This document shows, piece after piece, positions 24,004 to 34,039 of a stretch of DNA of 64,000 nucleotides. How positions within the stretch are numbered: the stretch's first letter is position 1; each line of letters begins with the position of its first letter. The stretch is from Limonium bicolor (taxonomy: Eukaryota > Streptophyta > Magnoliopsida > Caryophyllales > Plumbaginaceae): contig CM041779.1 of the NCBI GenBank assembly GCA_023374045.1, forward strand, positions 299,222,167 to 299,286,166. Direction: 5' to 3'. Both the position numbers and the translations under genes were made by a program. The notes beneath the pieces are model-generated. The model was given only the letters and a program-made list of their open reading frames with translations, was not told where the DNA came from and made no database searches.

Positions 24004-24010
24004 TATATAA
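24004..24010 (+). promoter_or_regulatory. TATA box of the transposase gene
   Basis: cctctatataaggg, followed by a CT-rich leader (tcacacactcactctcc) and the ATG at 24124. Typical plant core promoter layout. Confidence 0.65.
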
Positions 24011-24123
24011 GGGATGCCTCCTCCATTTCATCTTCACACACTCACTCTCCATATTCTCAAAGCTCTCTATCTCCTCACTCTCTTCCAAAAATAATTTCGT
24101 AAAACTATGCAAGCTCTCTAAAC

Positions 24124-27061
24124 ATGAGTCAATCTTCAGATTCCGATCATGAGTATGTTCCAGTATCAAGCCGAGTAAGTATTTAGTTTATTGTCTTTGT
24201 AAATCATATTCACACTAATATTTCAATATTCATCTAACGTTCTCTCGACCCTTATTGCAGGAAAGTGACTCAACCACTGATTCAGATTGGGATGAATTTG
24301 ATGAAGGCGTTCCAGATCATAATGCACAGACGGATGACTACATGAAACAGATGTATAATCGAACTCCGGTGGTGGACACAGGTTACTTATTTCAAACAAA
24401 CCAGGCCTTTAGGAGTAAAGAAGAAGCGAAAGCTTGGGTAGATAGTGTTGGCCATCCCAACCATATCTACACCATAATTCAAAGTTCTTGGTCGGGCCAA
24501 GATTTCCACATAACATGCGAGAGGTATTGGAAACCACGAAGGACATCACGACCTAGTGTCATCAAGCGGCGCAGATCATCTGGTTCAAAGAAATATGGTT
24601 GTCCTTTTCGAATTAAGGGGTATTACACAAGCTACGGGTGTTTCTTGCAAGTGGGTAATGGATGGCATAACCATGATCTCGCTGAGTGGATAGAGGGCCA
24701 TTTTGTAGGAAAACGCCTGACTGAGGCGGAGGAGATTATGATCGATCAGAGAAGCAGAGTCGGTGTGCCACCCTGTGCAATTTATTCAGAGCTCACAACA
24801 ATCAACCCAGAAACGTCAGCAACAAGGAAAGACATATACAACCGGATACAAAAAACAAAACTAGTAAAGAGAGATGGTCGATCTATGGTGCAGACTCTGC
24901 TGAGTGAGCTAGACAAATACAACTACTACTACGATTACACTACAGATCCATGTAAGTCAACTCAGTATGTCTCAAATAACTTCAATCATTTAGGTTTCAT
25001 ACTAATTTGATAGATAACATGATTATATTTCACAATTTAGGGGATGAAACACGACTTGGGTCCATCTTCTTTGCACACCCTACCTCTAGATTACTGCTCC
25101 ACGCTTTCCCGTATGTCATAGCCATTGATGCTACCTATAAAACAAACATAGCCAAAATGCCTTTGGTTCAGTTCATCGGGATGACGAGTATAGGCAAAAA
25201 CTTCAGCATTGCCTTCGCCTTTCTTGTATCAGAATCAACAGACATGTATGTGTGGGCACTTCAACAATTAAGGGACCTCCTCAGGCGGACTACAACCTCT
25301 ACATTTCTCACCGACAGATGTCTGGCCCTGATGAATGCCTTAGAAGAGGTATTTCCTGAATCTCATCATCCTACTATGTCGGTGGCACATAAGTAGGAAC
25401 GTTCAGGGGAAAGCCGAGACTTATATGGGTGATAGAGGAAGGGCGGCAGCTGGAGTCCGAATGTGGACTTCGGTTGTCTACTCGAGCACAGAGCAGGAGT
25501 ACAACAAGAGTTACGAAAATTTCAAGAATACATACCGAAGCTACCCACGTTTCATTACGTATGTTGCATCAGTCTGGGAGAAATACAAGGAAAAATTTGT
25601 GGAGGCTTGGGTCAAGAATGTGTTGCACTTCGGCAACACAACGACAAATAGGTAAAATTGTTAATCTTGTAATGTTTAAGATAATACAGTCATTGTTATA
25701 GATCTATAAAACTTACTTAAACATTTGATAGGGTGGAGAGCGCACATTCTTCTCTAAAGGCGAGATTAAGGAGTACTAGACACACTTTGGATGTAATCTT
25801 TCCAAAGATTAACGATCATGTGAATACAAGCATCCGGGAGTTAAAAAAGGATTTTGAGGCAGCCAGGACAAAACACAGAAGAGAGCACATGAGGGTTCCG
25901 ATTGCTGACCTGATCGGGAAGGTTAGTATCCTTTGCTTAGATGAACTAGTCAAGGAGCTTGGAAGGGCGAATTATGTGCAAATGGACAGCTCACTCTGTG
26001 GATGTGACAAGGTAACCTATCATGGATTACCTTGCGCTTGTAAATTAAACTACATGCTGGATAGTGGTATACTATGCTCGAAGAGGGATATACATCGTTT
26101 CTGGTATACCTTAAGCTGGGAGAAACATGAATCGACAATTGATATGGTATCCTACAAGGAGGAAGAACAGAATATATGGCGAGATATAGCTTCTGAGGTA
26201 GCACAGTTAGATGATCCTACTCTAATGGCGAAATGTTACAGTCAAATCCAAAACTTCCTTCACCCAGATATGGTGTGCCAATTAGGAGAGCCATTGGAAC
26301 AGTTTGGGATTGGCTGACCTACCGGGCCCTCAAGACCAAACCGACGGGAACCTTCATCTTGCGAGCGTAACCGACCAAGGGCAGGCCAGTCAGAAGGAGC
26401 GCCATCAAATAGAAGATCACGTAATAGAGGATCATCAAATCCGAGTCGATTCCTGTCCCTAGACAACTTCCCATACTACCAGAATTTTAACCCCAACCTA
26501 TATCAATATATGACTGGGTATATTGATGTTCGTGGAGATGGGAATTGTGGTTTCAGGGTCATTGCTGATTACCTATATTCAAATCAAGAGAGGTGGAAAG
26601 ATGTCCGTAGATCATTGTACAATCACATGAAGAATCAAGCACCGGCGAATGGACTATACAAGGCCATTTTTAACGAAGGACCGTACAACGGCATGTTAAG
26701 AGCGCTTCGTTGGAATTCAGGAGAGCCAGCACCTCCAGAGAAATGGATGAACACGGAAATGGGGTTGGCGATCGCGACAAAGTACACTTCGATAGTAGTT
26801 TTCTACTCTACTGTCTTTGGGGGTATGGCAAGTGCCACATACCTTCTGCTCGATAATTATACCGATTGTGATAGCCCAAGAGGAGAGATCCACATAGGAA
26901 TTTTCCCCCATGGTCATTTCGTAAGGTTCGGCATGGTTGATGACTCCCCACTCCCCCCTGTCTATCCGCAGTGGTTCTTTTATAGAGATCCAAACACTGT
27001 CGGACCTTGGATTCATCAAATACAATCTAGGTTAGACAGTTGGATCAACGTTGTACCTTAG
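24124..27061 (+). pseudogene. MULE transposase fused to an OTU-like cysteine protease, with one frameshift and one stop
   Basis: DNA transposase for the element plus a deubiquitinase-type domain. Exons by GT-AG: 24124-24174, 24261-24951, 25041-25651, 25732 onward. Order: acidic N-terminus; FAR1-like DNA-binding region (CPFRIKGYYTSYGCFLQV...WHNHDLAEW); MULE transposase core (LGSIFFAHPTSR, VIAIDATYKTN, first catalytic Asp; then FLTDRCLALMNALEEVFP); CRWHIS after a 1-nt frameshift near 25370; VESAHSSLK; a zinc-finger-like CGCDKVTYHGLPCACKL near 26000. A TGA at 26315-26317 then interrupts, but the same frame continues through a basic linker into the OTU domain at 26510. FAR1-type transposase-OTU fusions exist in plant genomes, as I recall. 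Functional only if both breaks are bypassed or are sequencing errors. Confidence 0.88.
26510..27061 (+). CDS. OTU-like cysteine protease domain (C-terminal part of the transposase fusion)
   Basis: Open from a Met at 26510 for 183 residues, ending in TAG. OTU domains cleave ubiquitin or related chains. Residues 9-16 read GDGNCGFR, holding the catalytic Asp-Gly-Asn-Cys motif (Cys13). The C-terminal GHFVRF (His136) fits the catalytic histidine region. Between them, WMNTEMGLAIATKYTSIVVFY resembles the OTU middle strand. The active-site residues look kept although the upstream transposase is frameshifted. It could be translated alone only from an internal ATG, which is unproven; the natural start is in the fusion, upstream of the TGA at 26315. 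Confidence 0.8.
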   Translation: MTGYIDVRGDGNCGFRVIADYLYSNQERWKDVRRSLYNHMKNQAPANGLYKAIFNEGPYNGMLRALRWNSGEPAPPEKWMNTEMGLAIATKYTSIVVFYSTVFGGMASATYLLLDNYTDCDSPRGEIHIGIFPHGHFVRFGMVDDSPLPPVYPQWFFYRDPNTVGPWIHQIQSRLDSWINVVP

Positions 27062-27207
27062 TTTTTCTTTAACTTAGTTGTTATAACTTAGTCTTTCTTT
27101 AACTTAGTTGTTGTAACTTAGTTTTTCTTTAACTTAGTTGTTGTAATTAGTTCTTCTATAGATTAGTTGCTGTAACCTAGTTTTTCTTTAACTTAGTTGT
27201 TGTTTTA
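27059..27207 (+). repeat. About 33-bp tandem repeat in the 3' region of the OTU gene
   Basis: Five imperfect units of (t)tagtttttctttaacttag followed by ttgttgtaac start at the stop codon and run through the likely 3' untranslated region. Confidence 0.88.
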
Positions 27208-27312
27208 ATCATATTGACTTAAATTTGGTCATTCAATTGTCTATTATTTCAAAAAAAAAGTGTTTCCCCGTAACATTCAAACTTATTCAACTAAGTTTGG
27301 TGAAAAAAAAAT

Positions 27313-27356
27313 TTGTACTGCAAATAGTAACGTATTTTGCTATTCGCAGTACAAAT
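27313..27356. repeat. TIR-like hairpin near the right end of the MULE
   Basis: gtactgcaaatag ... ctattcgcagtac form an inverted pair around tgcgt/tattttg. The arms copy the terminal core (gctattcgcagtacaaa), so this may be an extra transposase-binding site or a nested internal end. Confidence 0.75.
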
Positions 27357-27540
27357 TAATTTTAAGTCAAATTAATAATATAAACACATAAAAATGTAAT
27401 CCAACACTTTTTTTATAAAAAAAAGGTTCCTGTATTGATTCCAACAAAACAGTAACTAGTAAAATTCTCTACTGATCAACTACAAACTACTTCGGAAAAT
27501 TTACTTTCAGATATCATTTTTGGAAAAAAAAACACAGCGA

Positions 27541-27630
27541 CACATCATTACATGTGTACAACGTTAATATGAATTAAAAAAATTTTGTACTGCGGTGATT
27601 AGTAATTTTGTACTGCGAATAGCAACCCCC
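27541..27630 (-). repeat. Right terminal inverted repeat of the MULE
   Basis: Reverse complement of the left end; outermost bases gggggttgctattcgcag on the minus strand. The 11-bp duplication aataaaaaact follows. Confidence 0.93.
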
Positions 27631-27641
27631 AATAAAAAACT

Positions 27642-27933
27642 ATAAAAATAAGTTATAACAATGATAAGATAATTAAGCTAACAAAAATATTAGAAAGCAA
27701 AAAAAATCTAAGCAATTGTAAGAGAAATATTCATAATTTGCTTTGTTACTTAAATTGTACATATTTACTAATTTACATTTTTATATTTTGTATATGTATA
27801 TTGGTTATATTATTATTATTATCTAATAGAAGTAGTTAATGTATATTTCTAATTTTATAGCTATATTACTTTAGTCTAGAAAAAATAAAATGTGTCATAT
27901 GTATTCATTCCTGTTGATAGTGTTAAAATTTTT
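27642..27933. other. No gene; AT-rich sequence between the MULE and the Tekay element
   Basis: 292 bp of AT-rich sequence that continues the target of the MULE insertion (from 19668). Nothing recognisable. Confidence 0.6.
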
Positions 27934-30900
27934 TGAACTACCCCATAAATTAATCTTAATTAATTTAGGGGATTTCTTTTAGTAAACCCTAAACAATACT
28001 ATTAAATATTAAATTATTATATGGTATTATGAATTTAATAATAAGATTTATAATTCAATAAATCTTTGGTAAATTTCAAGACACTCCAATTATATTATAA
28101 AGATTTTAGAAATATTTGGAACATTGATTTAAGACTTAAAAGTCAAAATAAAATCATAGAAACCTTAAAGCTTCAAAAGCCTTGCTAGGGTTGACTTATT
28201 GAGAATGGTCAAATCAGCCCATGAAAACTATACCAATAAAAAGGTTATGGAAAACCAAGAAGATTGATAAAAAGAACGTCAAAAACAGATCATCCTAGCC
28301 AAAGTTATGATAAATTGAAGTTTAGAGCCAAAATTTAGGAGGTTGCTGACCTGTCCAGGGCTAGCTGACTCAGCCGCGTGCCTCGGGACCCGTGCCACGC
28401 CCAGTCAGCACTGAGGTGCACTGAATCGGTTAAGTTTCCTTCAGTTTTGGCATGCCATGGGTCGATCTTTAGACGCCTATATCTCCTTCTCTACTCCACC
28501 ATTTGGTATGCCGTCTTTTTCATTCGATTCTCCTATCATTCCTCTTTCTAACCATTACTCATACACCATCTAAATCCTTCTACAATGGCGGAAAATCGAT
28601 CCAAAGTTGCCTCCCTGCGGAACCGTAACCCAGATTTCCAGAAATCCAGTTAATCAGGTAAACTTCGTCTGACCATAACTTCTTCGTATGTGGACGAAAA
28701 TCCACGTTCTATAGCTTGTTGTGTAGATCTCTAATCCCTCTACAACTTTCATGTTAATGACCAAGGCTGATTCGTACTCGTGTGGGAGATAAAGCTGTCT
28801 AAAGTTGCCTAATCGATCACGGCGGTATTCCTGCCCAGATTTTCCAGAAACCGACTAGGTAAACACAGATCTTGTGAGATCTGTAACTTTCTCCCTAGTT
28901 CATCAAATTCAATGATTCTTCCACTAACGTCTAGACTTACATGTCTAGTTTGGATTGTGATAGGTTTTGTGAATCAAATCCCTCTCAGTTGGCACGAGTT
29001 GATTCAAGAAATTGCCTACCTGAACTGCACATAAAATAACAAGTTTCCAGAAAACCCGATTGGATTCTCCTTGTTAATGCAATTCCGGTGAGTTTTTGAT
29101 CAAATTTCTTCGTTGTTGCCATTCCGTATTTCATTATCGGTCAAACCCACATACCAATTTAGTCTATTACGCATTACAATAGGAGAATTTGTCGAATTCA
29201 AACCGAAACCAAACTATAAACCCTAACTTCGAACCCAGAATCGAAAACCTTGAATTCTGCATGTTAATTAGCGAAATCGGTACCATTAGAACCGGAATTG
29301 AATTTCGAATCCATAGGAACAAGAATCGTCGAATTTCGTACTGTAGATTGAAAGATATTGAAGGATTAGTAATCAGAAAGCGATTTGGGATTTCTGAAGA
29401 ACTGGGCGAATCAGGGCCATCCGATCGTAGTTAGAAGAAACGGACGGCCGAGATTAAGACGTGGGAGTTTAAGTTGTAATAGTTTAATATGTTTTCCAGA
29501 ATAAAATCCTAACTTGTTAGATTTATTTAATGACCTTCCCTAATGTATTTTGAGACAAAATTTTAACCATAGATTCCTTATAAAATGTAGTTTATTTTGA
29601 TGTAAATTAATATGAGTTTTGAGTTTTTAAACGTAAATTATAATTTTTGTAAATTTTGTGAATTAAGAAATTTTTTGGATAATTTAAAAAGATATTTTTA
29701 TGAAATAAAAATTTTATAATATGTCTAAAATATTATAGTTGATATATATTAAATTTGGGGATTTTTAGACAAGAAGAAATAGGTCTAAAAATTGTAATTC
29801 TGAATTTTTCCTAAGGTATATTATAATATATGGTTTTGAATGTAACAAAAATTAAAGTATAGATGATTAATAAACTTTGTAGGTTGAGAATAATAAAATA
29901 ATACTAAACTAACATTTAATACAGAATGTTAAGAAATATTTTGAGTACAAACTTTTAAGTGAAGTGAATATATATATATATATAAGAAATAAAATAGTAA
30001 TATGTTAAATCAAGGAATTTAGTCAATCTATGTTTATACCAACTAGATAATGTGGAGGGTAATGTACTTAAATTAAACTGAGGAAAATACTTTATTTTAT
30101 AAATTTTATACTGGGAGTGGATAGGTGTAAAGGTTATTGAAGATAATTAAATACAATAAGAATTTCTTAAAGAATGTTTTGGATAAATCTTAAGGAAAAT
30201 ATATGTGTATATATAAATACATTAGAAGTAAATAAAAGAAGTAACATACCTTATGGGAAACATAATAAGAGGGAAAATTAGAGTAAACCTAATTCATACA
30301 TAACAATTAAAATATTAAATGTTAATGTGACATCTAGGTGGACTATTAGGGGGAAATACATATCCTAAACCTTAAATAGGTAATAAAGTAAATTAGCCAA
30401 GTGTAACTAAAGAGTTTAATTAAGCTAAACCTATATTCAGGAGTAGGTAATTGGAATAAGTTAAAGTGTACATTAAAGATTTAATTAACGAGATCTAGCC
30501 AGATCCTTAAGAGGGAGTAATTGTAATCCAAAACTATAGACTAGTAAGAATGAAAGATGTGTAGCATTATAGTTCCTTAACTAATCAATGCTTGGAATAC
30601 CTTAATTATAGGTGATTAGTGGAAGTAGTTTGCACTTTCAAGTTTGGTTACTGCTTCTACACGTACCAGGTACGATTTCTCGTACTCAGATACTTTTGCT
30701 AACGAACTTTATGGAATGTTTTGAGAAACGCTAACTGAGCTTGAATGAGTTTCGAAAGGAAACTGTTTGTGTGACTAACTCAGCTTGATGTGACTAACTG
30801 AGCCTTGAATGTACAACTCACATGATCATTGGTTCCTCTTATCTGGTTGTCTACTATATATTAACTGCTGAGGGTTTACGCCTCTGCACTCTGTAGGACT

Positions 30901-31825
30901 GAGTGTTTTGGTATTGCACTTGTGCAGTTATTAATCTAGTGGGAATATGGAAATGTCAATCTTGGTAAATTCTTCTTTTGACTCTAGATATCGTCTCAAC
31001 CATGAGCTGAGTCTTTGTTGTGATGTGCTCACATCTTCACCGGTAAACAGCGAGGGGCTGTATATCCCCTATCCCATCGGACGTTGTAAACAGCGAGGGG
31101 TTGTATATCCCCTGTCCCATCGGACGTAGTTAACAGCGAGGGGCTGTATATCCCCTATCCTAAAAGGACGTACATGGCAGTGGGCCGTCTCTCCCAATTG
31201 GTTTTATTCCACTCTTGAGTTGTTGGTTCTTGGAATTTTTCCTTTCATTCCTAGTCCTTGTGACTACTTGAGTCTTTCTACTCCTAACTGGAACTAAATC
31301 TAACACAAGCAATGGATGATCACTAACTTATGGTGTGGTTTCTTTTGATTGACTAACTTTACCTTCCTGTTATTTATCTCTATCCTTGACTTGTTACCTT
31401 TGACTTGGTAATTTGGATTTGCCTTGTTCTTCTATTTTTGTTATAAGCATTTGACTTCAGGTTGTTATTTATTTTAAAGTGTTATGTTTTTAAATTTTTG
31501 TTTTAGAGAGTTGTACCAGTTCCATTCCAGGGAACTGACTCACCCCTCCCGGGGTGGGCTGCTTGGTTTAATCTTACAGGTATGAATTATTATACAGGTG
31601 GCGACGAAGAGTATGAGTGATTGGGAAGGGAATTAGGATTTGTGGAGCGTTGGAGTATTTTGCTATTGTTAGGTTTATGTTATGTTTTCTCGAGTTTAGA
31701 CCGTAGCATTTATATTATTTTAGGTTGTAATTGGTGAGGTTGGTACCGGGTGTTTGGAACCCGATGATCTGTAATCGCCTTAGTATTTTATTTCCGCTGC
31801 ATTTTCGTTAAATAGGGGCGTTACA
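27934..31825 (+). repeat. 5' LTR of the Tekay element
   Basis: 3892 bp, almost the same as 44615-48505 (3891 bp). It contains an AT-rich centre, the hairpin tandem repeat at 31041-31171 and a conserved CCTCCCGGGGTGGGCTG near 31547. Short open frames within it (for example 29189-29434) are not genes. Confidence 0.93.
31041..31171 (+). repeat. About 42-bp tandem hairpin repeat in the LTR, three units
   Basis: Units of acagcgaggggctgtatatc followed by ccctatcccatcggacgt. Each has a short inverted repeat (aggggctgtatatcccct). The other LTR has the same three; the minus-strand relative at 2860 has four. Confidence 0.88.
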
Positions 31826-31830
31826 GAAAG

Positions 31831-31842
31831 TGGTATCAGAGC
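31831..31842 (+). other. Primer-binding site (initiator tRNA-Met)
   Basis: TGGTATCAGAGC, five bases after the LTR end, complementary to the 3' end of plant initiator tRNA-Met; standard for Tekay/Del elements. Confidence 0.93.
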
Positions 31843-32767
31843 ATAGTTACGCTCTAAGCCCGAGAGAACAAGCCGAGTGAAATACTTAGAATATAGGTGC
31901 CCTTAAAACTAGGGAAGCGGGGTAGAATTGGGAAGTGAGGATTCCAGAAAGGCACGTTACCCTTACCCCATACCTTACTTTACTTACATTACTCATGAAC
32001 ACTCTAACTACACACCGTCCCTGGGTAGTTATAAAACACTTCGCACGTTACTACATAGATATCTAGATTTAACACACAACTTCTGAACAACAAACACCGT
32101 CATTAGCAGTTAAATGTCACAAAGAGGAGGAAGAGGAAGACGAGGAGGACGTGGAGCGGGACCCCCAGGTGGTTACGGACCCGACGCTATTACCCCTGAG
32201 GTCATAGCTCAAATTGTAATAGCTGCATTAGCTCAGCAGCAGGCTCAAATCCCTCAACCACCGCCGCCACCACCCAACGGTCCACGGGAGTTCAACTGGT
32301 TGAAAACGGTCAACGATCTTCGTCCCCCAGTCTACGAAGGCCAGCCAGTACCGAAAGCTCTGGAGAAATACATCGCCGAGATTCAAAAGGCTTTTACCTC
32401 TCTACATGTTCCAGCAGATCGCCAAGTGGACATAGCGGCCTACTTTCTCCAAGGGCCCGCTCATCGATGGTGGCAGACTGCCAGAGCCGAGCTGACCGCC
32501 CAGGCGAACTTTGACTTCCAAGCATTTCTGGTGGCCCTGGGAGCTAAGTTCTACCCATCCTACCTACAGAAGAGGATGAGAAGTGAATTTGAGCAGTTGA
32601 AGCAAGGGACTTCCTCTGTTGCTGAATACTATGACAAGTTTGTGGAGTTGCTTGCTGTCATTGGGGAGGGGGCTTACGCTCCGAGGTACTTGGTGGACAA
32701 ATTCCATACCGGTTTGGACTTCAGGATCATGAATATGATCGGTTCCACCAGAGGAAAGACTTTACAG

Positions 32768-32834
32768 GTATGAAATATGACTATGGAATTTCTGGTATGC
32801 TAAGATTCCCCACTAACACATATTGTAACGGTAG
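32768..32834 (+). other. Candidate intron 1 in gag (67 bp)
   Basis: cag|gtatgaaat ... aacggtag|gaact. Exact removal keeps the reading frame and joins two halves of a conserved gag block. The segment itself contains in-frame stops. Confidence 0.6.
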
Positions 32835-33028
32835 GAACTAGCTGATGATGCAAATGACTGTGAATCCACCATTGCATATCAGGATTCTATGCTAGGCAAG
32901 AGGAGGAAATGGAAGAGGATCCTCTCAGAATCATGAAAAGAGGGGAAAATTTTTCAAGGGAGGGAACGAGAAAGCCATCGTTCCTTCTCATGCTGATGCT
33001 AAGCCTCTCCGCTACAAGCCACCTAGGG

Positions 33029-33097
33029 GTGAGAAAAGTTAGAATCTACAATGTGGCTATATTTTGCTATCACATTACTAACCTTGAACTGAAACAG
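33029..33097 (+). other. Candidate intron 2 in gag (69 bp)
   Basis: aggg|gtgagaaaag ... ctgaaacag|gagac. Exact removal rebuilds PRGDNPVRR across the junction in frame. It has a cattactaac branch-point-like sequence near 33076. Confidence 0.65.
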
Positions 33098-33426
33098 GAG
33101 ACAACCCGGTGAGAAGGTATTTCTGCAAGTGGTGCTAGAAGGACCACCCATTCAAGGACTGTAAAGGAAATCTGGTGGAGTGCAACTACTGCGGTAAGAA
33201 GGGGCACAGGGGATTCGAATGTTTCTTGAACCCGGACTCCAAGAGTTACAAGCCACACACCGGGTCGGTGACCAGAGCCCCAGCTACCAATGCTGCTGGA
33301 GGAGGAGGTAGAGGTGGCACAGGAGGTGCAGGACCATCTACCAACCGTCATGCCCAGAACTACCCTCAGAGACCAGGCAAAGCACCAACTCTCAAACCTG
33401 GTGAACCATGTCGAATCAGCGAGTGA

Positions 33427-33625
33427 TGGCCCGAGTTCACCTGGTGAGGACTACTTTCCTACCGAAGAAGCTTAGACCTTCGTTTTGCTTAATTTCTTCA
33501 AGTATTTTTTCCTCTATATTGTAAAGGGATGAACTATAAATCCCTCTTTCTTTTACATCTTTGTGCTAAAACCAGTTTTGAACCTTGACTTGCTTAATTA
33601 ATGGCAATTAATGTTTTTCATTCAG
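33427..33625 (+). other. Unassigned stretch before the AlkB-like fragment
   Basis: From the end of the gag zinc-knuckle frame to an acceptor-like ttcag at 33625. A donor-like ctg|gtgagg lies near 33442. It may be intron sequence captured with, or hosting, the AlkB fragment. Confidence 0.4.
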
Positions 33626-33943
33626 CTTTCGATATTTGCTTTCCTATAATGCCAATTTCCACACCCATCATTTCCTTCGAAGCCAAACCCCACCCACCAG
33701 AGGAGTTCCAGTGGTGTCCATATCCCTTGGCGATGATGCGGAATTCCTATTTGGTGATCAGAAGAGAATGGACCTTGCTACAAGGGTTCTCCTGAAGTCT
33801 GGTGATGTGTTGGTATTTGGAGGAGCATCTAGACTTATCTACCAGGGGTGAAGAGGATCAAGCCCAACACATCCCCTACACCCGTCATTAACCAGACCCA
33901 CATGAAACCTGGCCATTTAAACCTAACCTTTAGACAGATCTAG
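33626..33943 (+). pseudogene. AlkB-like 2-oxoglutarate/Fe(II) oxygenase gene fragment inside a retrotransposon
   Basis: AlkB-family dioxygenases remove alkyl groups from nucleic acids. From 33701 the frame reads RGVPVVSISLGDDAEFLFGD then LLKSGDVLVFGGASRLIYQG. After a 1-nt frameshift at about 33850 it continues VKRIKPNTSPTP and ends MKPGHLNLTFRQI with a stop at 33941-33943. This is the C-terminal third of plant AlkB-like (ALKBH1-type) proteins; LNLTFRQ holds the 2-oxoglutarate-binding arginines. The metal-binding His expected in the FHGV position is Gln here (IYQGV), and the HxD motif expected upstream (about 33640-33700, diverged DICFP...NFHTHHF) is absent, so it cannot be an active enzyme. 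It is preceded by an acceptor-like ttcag. It sits, same strand, between gag and protease. Confidence 0.85.
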
Positions 33944-34039
33944 CCATGTAATTTGAAATTTCAGCGTTGTAATCTCTAAGATGCTCTTGAAGCTTTCAAT
34001 AAGAATGGAGATCTTATGAATTTTATCGCTTCGTTGTAG
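33944..34039 (+). other. Sequence resembling a 3' untranslated region after the AlkB fragment
   Basis: Contains ctttcaataagaatgg (polyadenylation-like aataag) and ends in an acceptor-like cgttgtag at 34039, where the retrotransposon coding sequence resumes. No poly(A) run is present. Confidence 0.4.

Larger units (their letters stand above)
19680..27630 (+). mobile_element. Mutator-like element (MULE) with PMD gene, AGO4-like fragment and transposase-OTU gene
   Basis: Long inverted ends (gggttgctattc..., about 90 bp, near-identical) bound 7951 bp. An 11-bp direct repeat, aataaaaaact, lies immediately outside at 19669-19679 and 27631-27641; MULEs make 9-11 bp duplications. The cargo all reads on the plus strand: a PMD gene (20890-23357), an ARGONAUTE-like fragment (23644-23766), a duplicated promoter-like block, and a MULE transposase fused to an OTU-like protease (24124-27061). 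A TIR-like hairpin lies near the right end. Both large genes carry inactivating changes, so this copy is probably non-autonomous now, though its ends look intact. Confidence 0.92.
32114..33426 (+). pseudogene. gag: Tekay gag with two intron-like insertions, a frameshift and a stop
   Basis: Capsid-nucleocapsid protein. The ATG at 32114 opens an Arg/Gly-rich tail (RGGRGRRGGRG), then a gag domain (PPVYEGQPVPKALEKYI, YFLQGPAHRWWQTARAEL, EFEQLKQGTSSVAEYYDKF) to TLQ at 32767. A 67-bp GT-AG segment (32768-32834) follows; removing it joins TLQ to ELADDANDCES, as in related gags. There is a frameshift near 32900, then KAIVPSHADAKPLRYKPPRG. A second 69-bp GT-AG segment (33029-33097, with a ctaac branch-like site) separates it from DNPVRRYFCKWC. 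A TAG at 33136-33138 lies in the first zinc knuckle; the second, CNYCGKKGHRGFEC, is intact. Confidence 0.85.

Noticed and set aside
27929..27933. Perfect target duplication of the Tekay element
   Set aside because: Left flank is a-ttttt and right flank is attttg; they agree only if shifted by one base, so I do not call it.
29189..29434. 81-codon frame in the Tekay 5' LTR
   Set aside because: The same position in the 3' LTR is broken by substitutions; no domain.
33601..33795. Separate small gene starting at 33601
   Set aside because: This is another frame over the AlkB-like fragment; only the frame with PVVSISLG shows family similarity.
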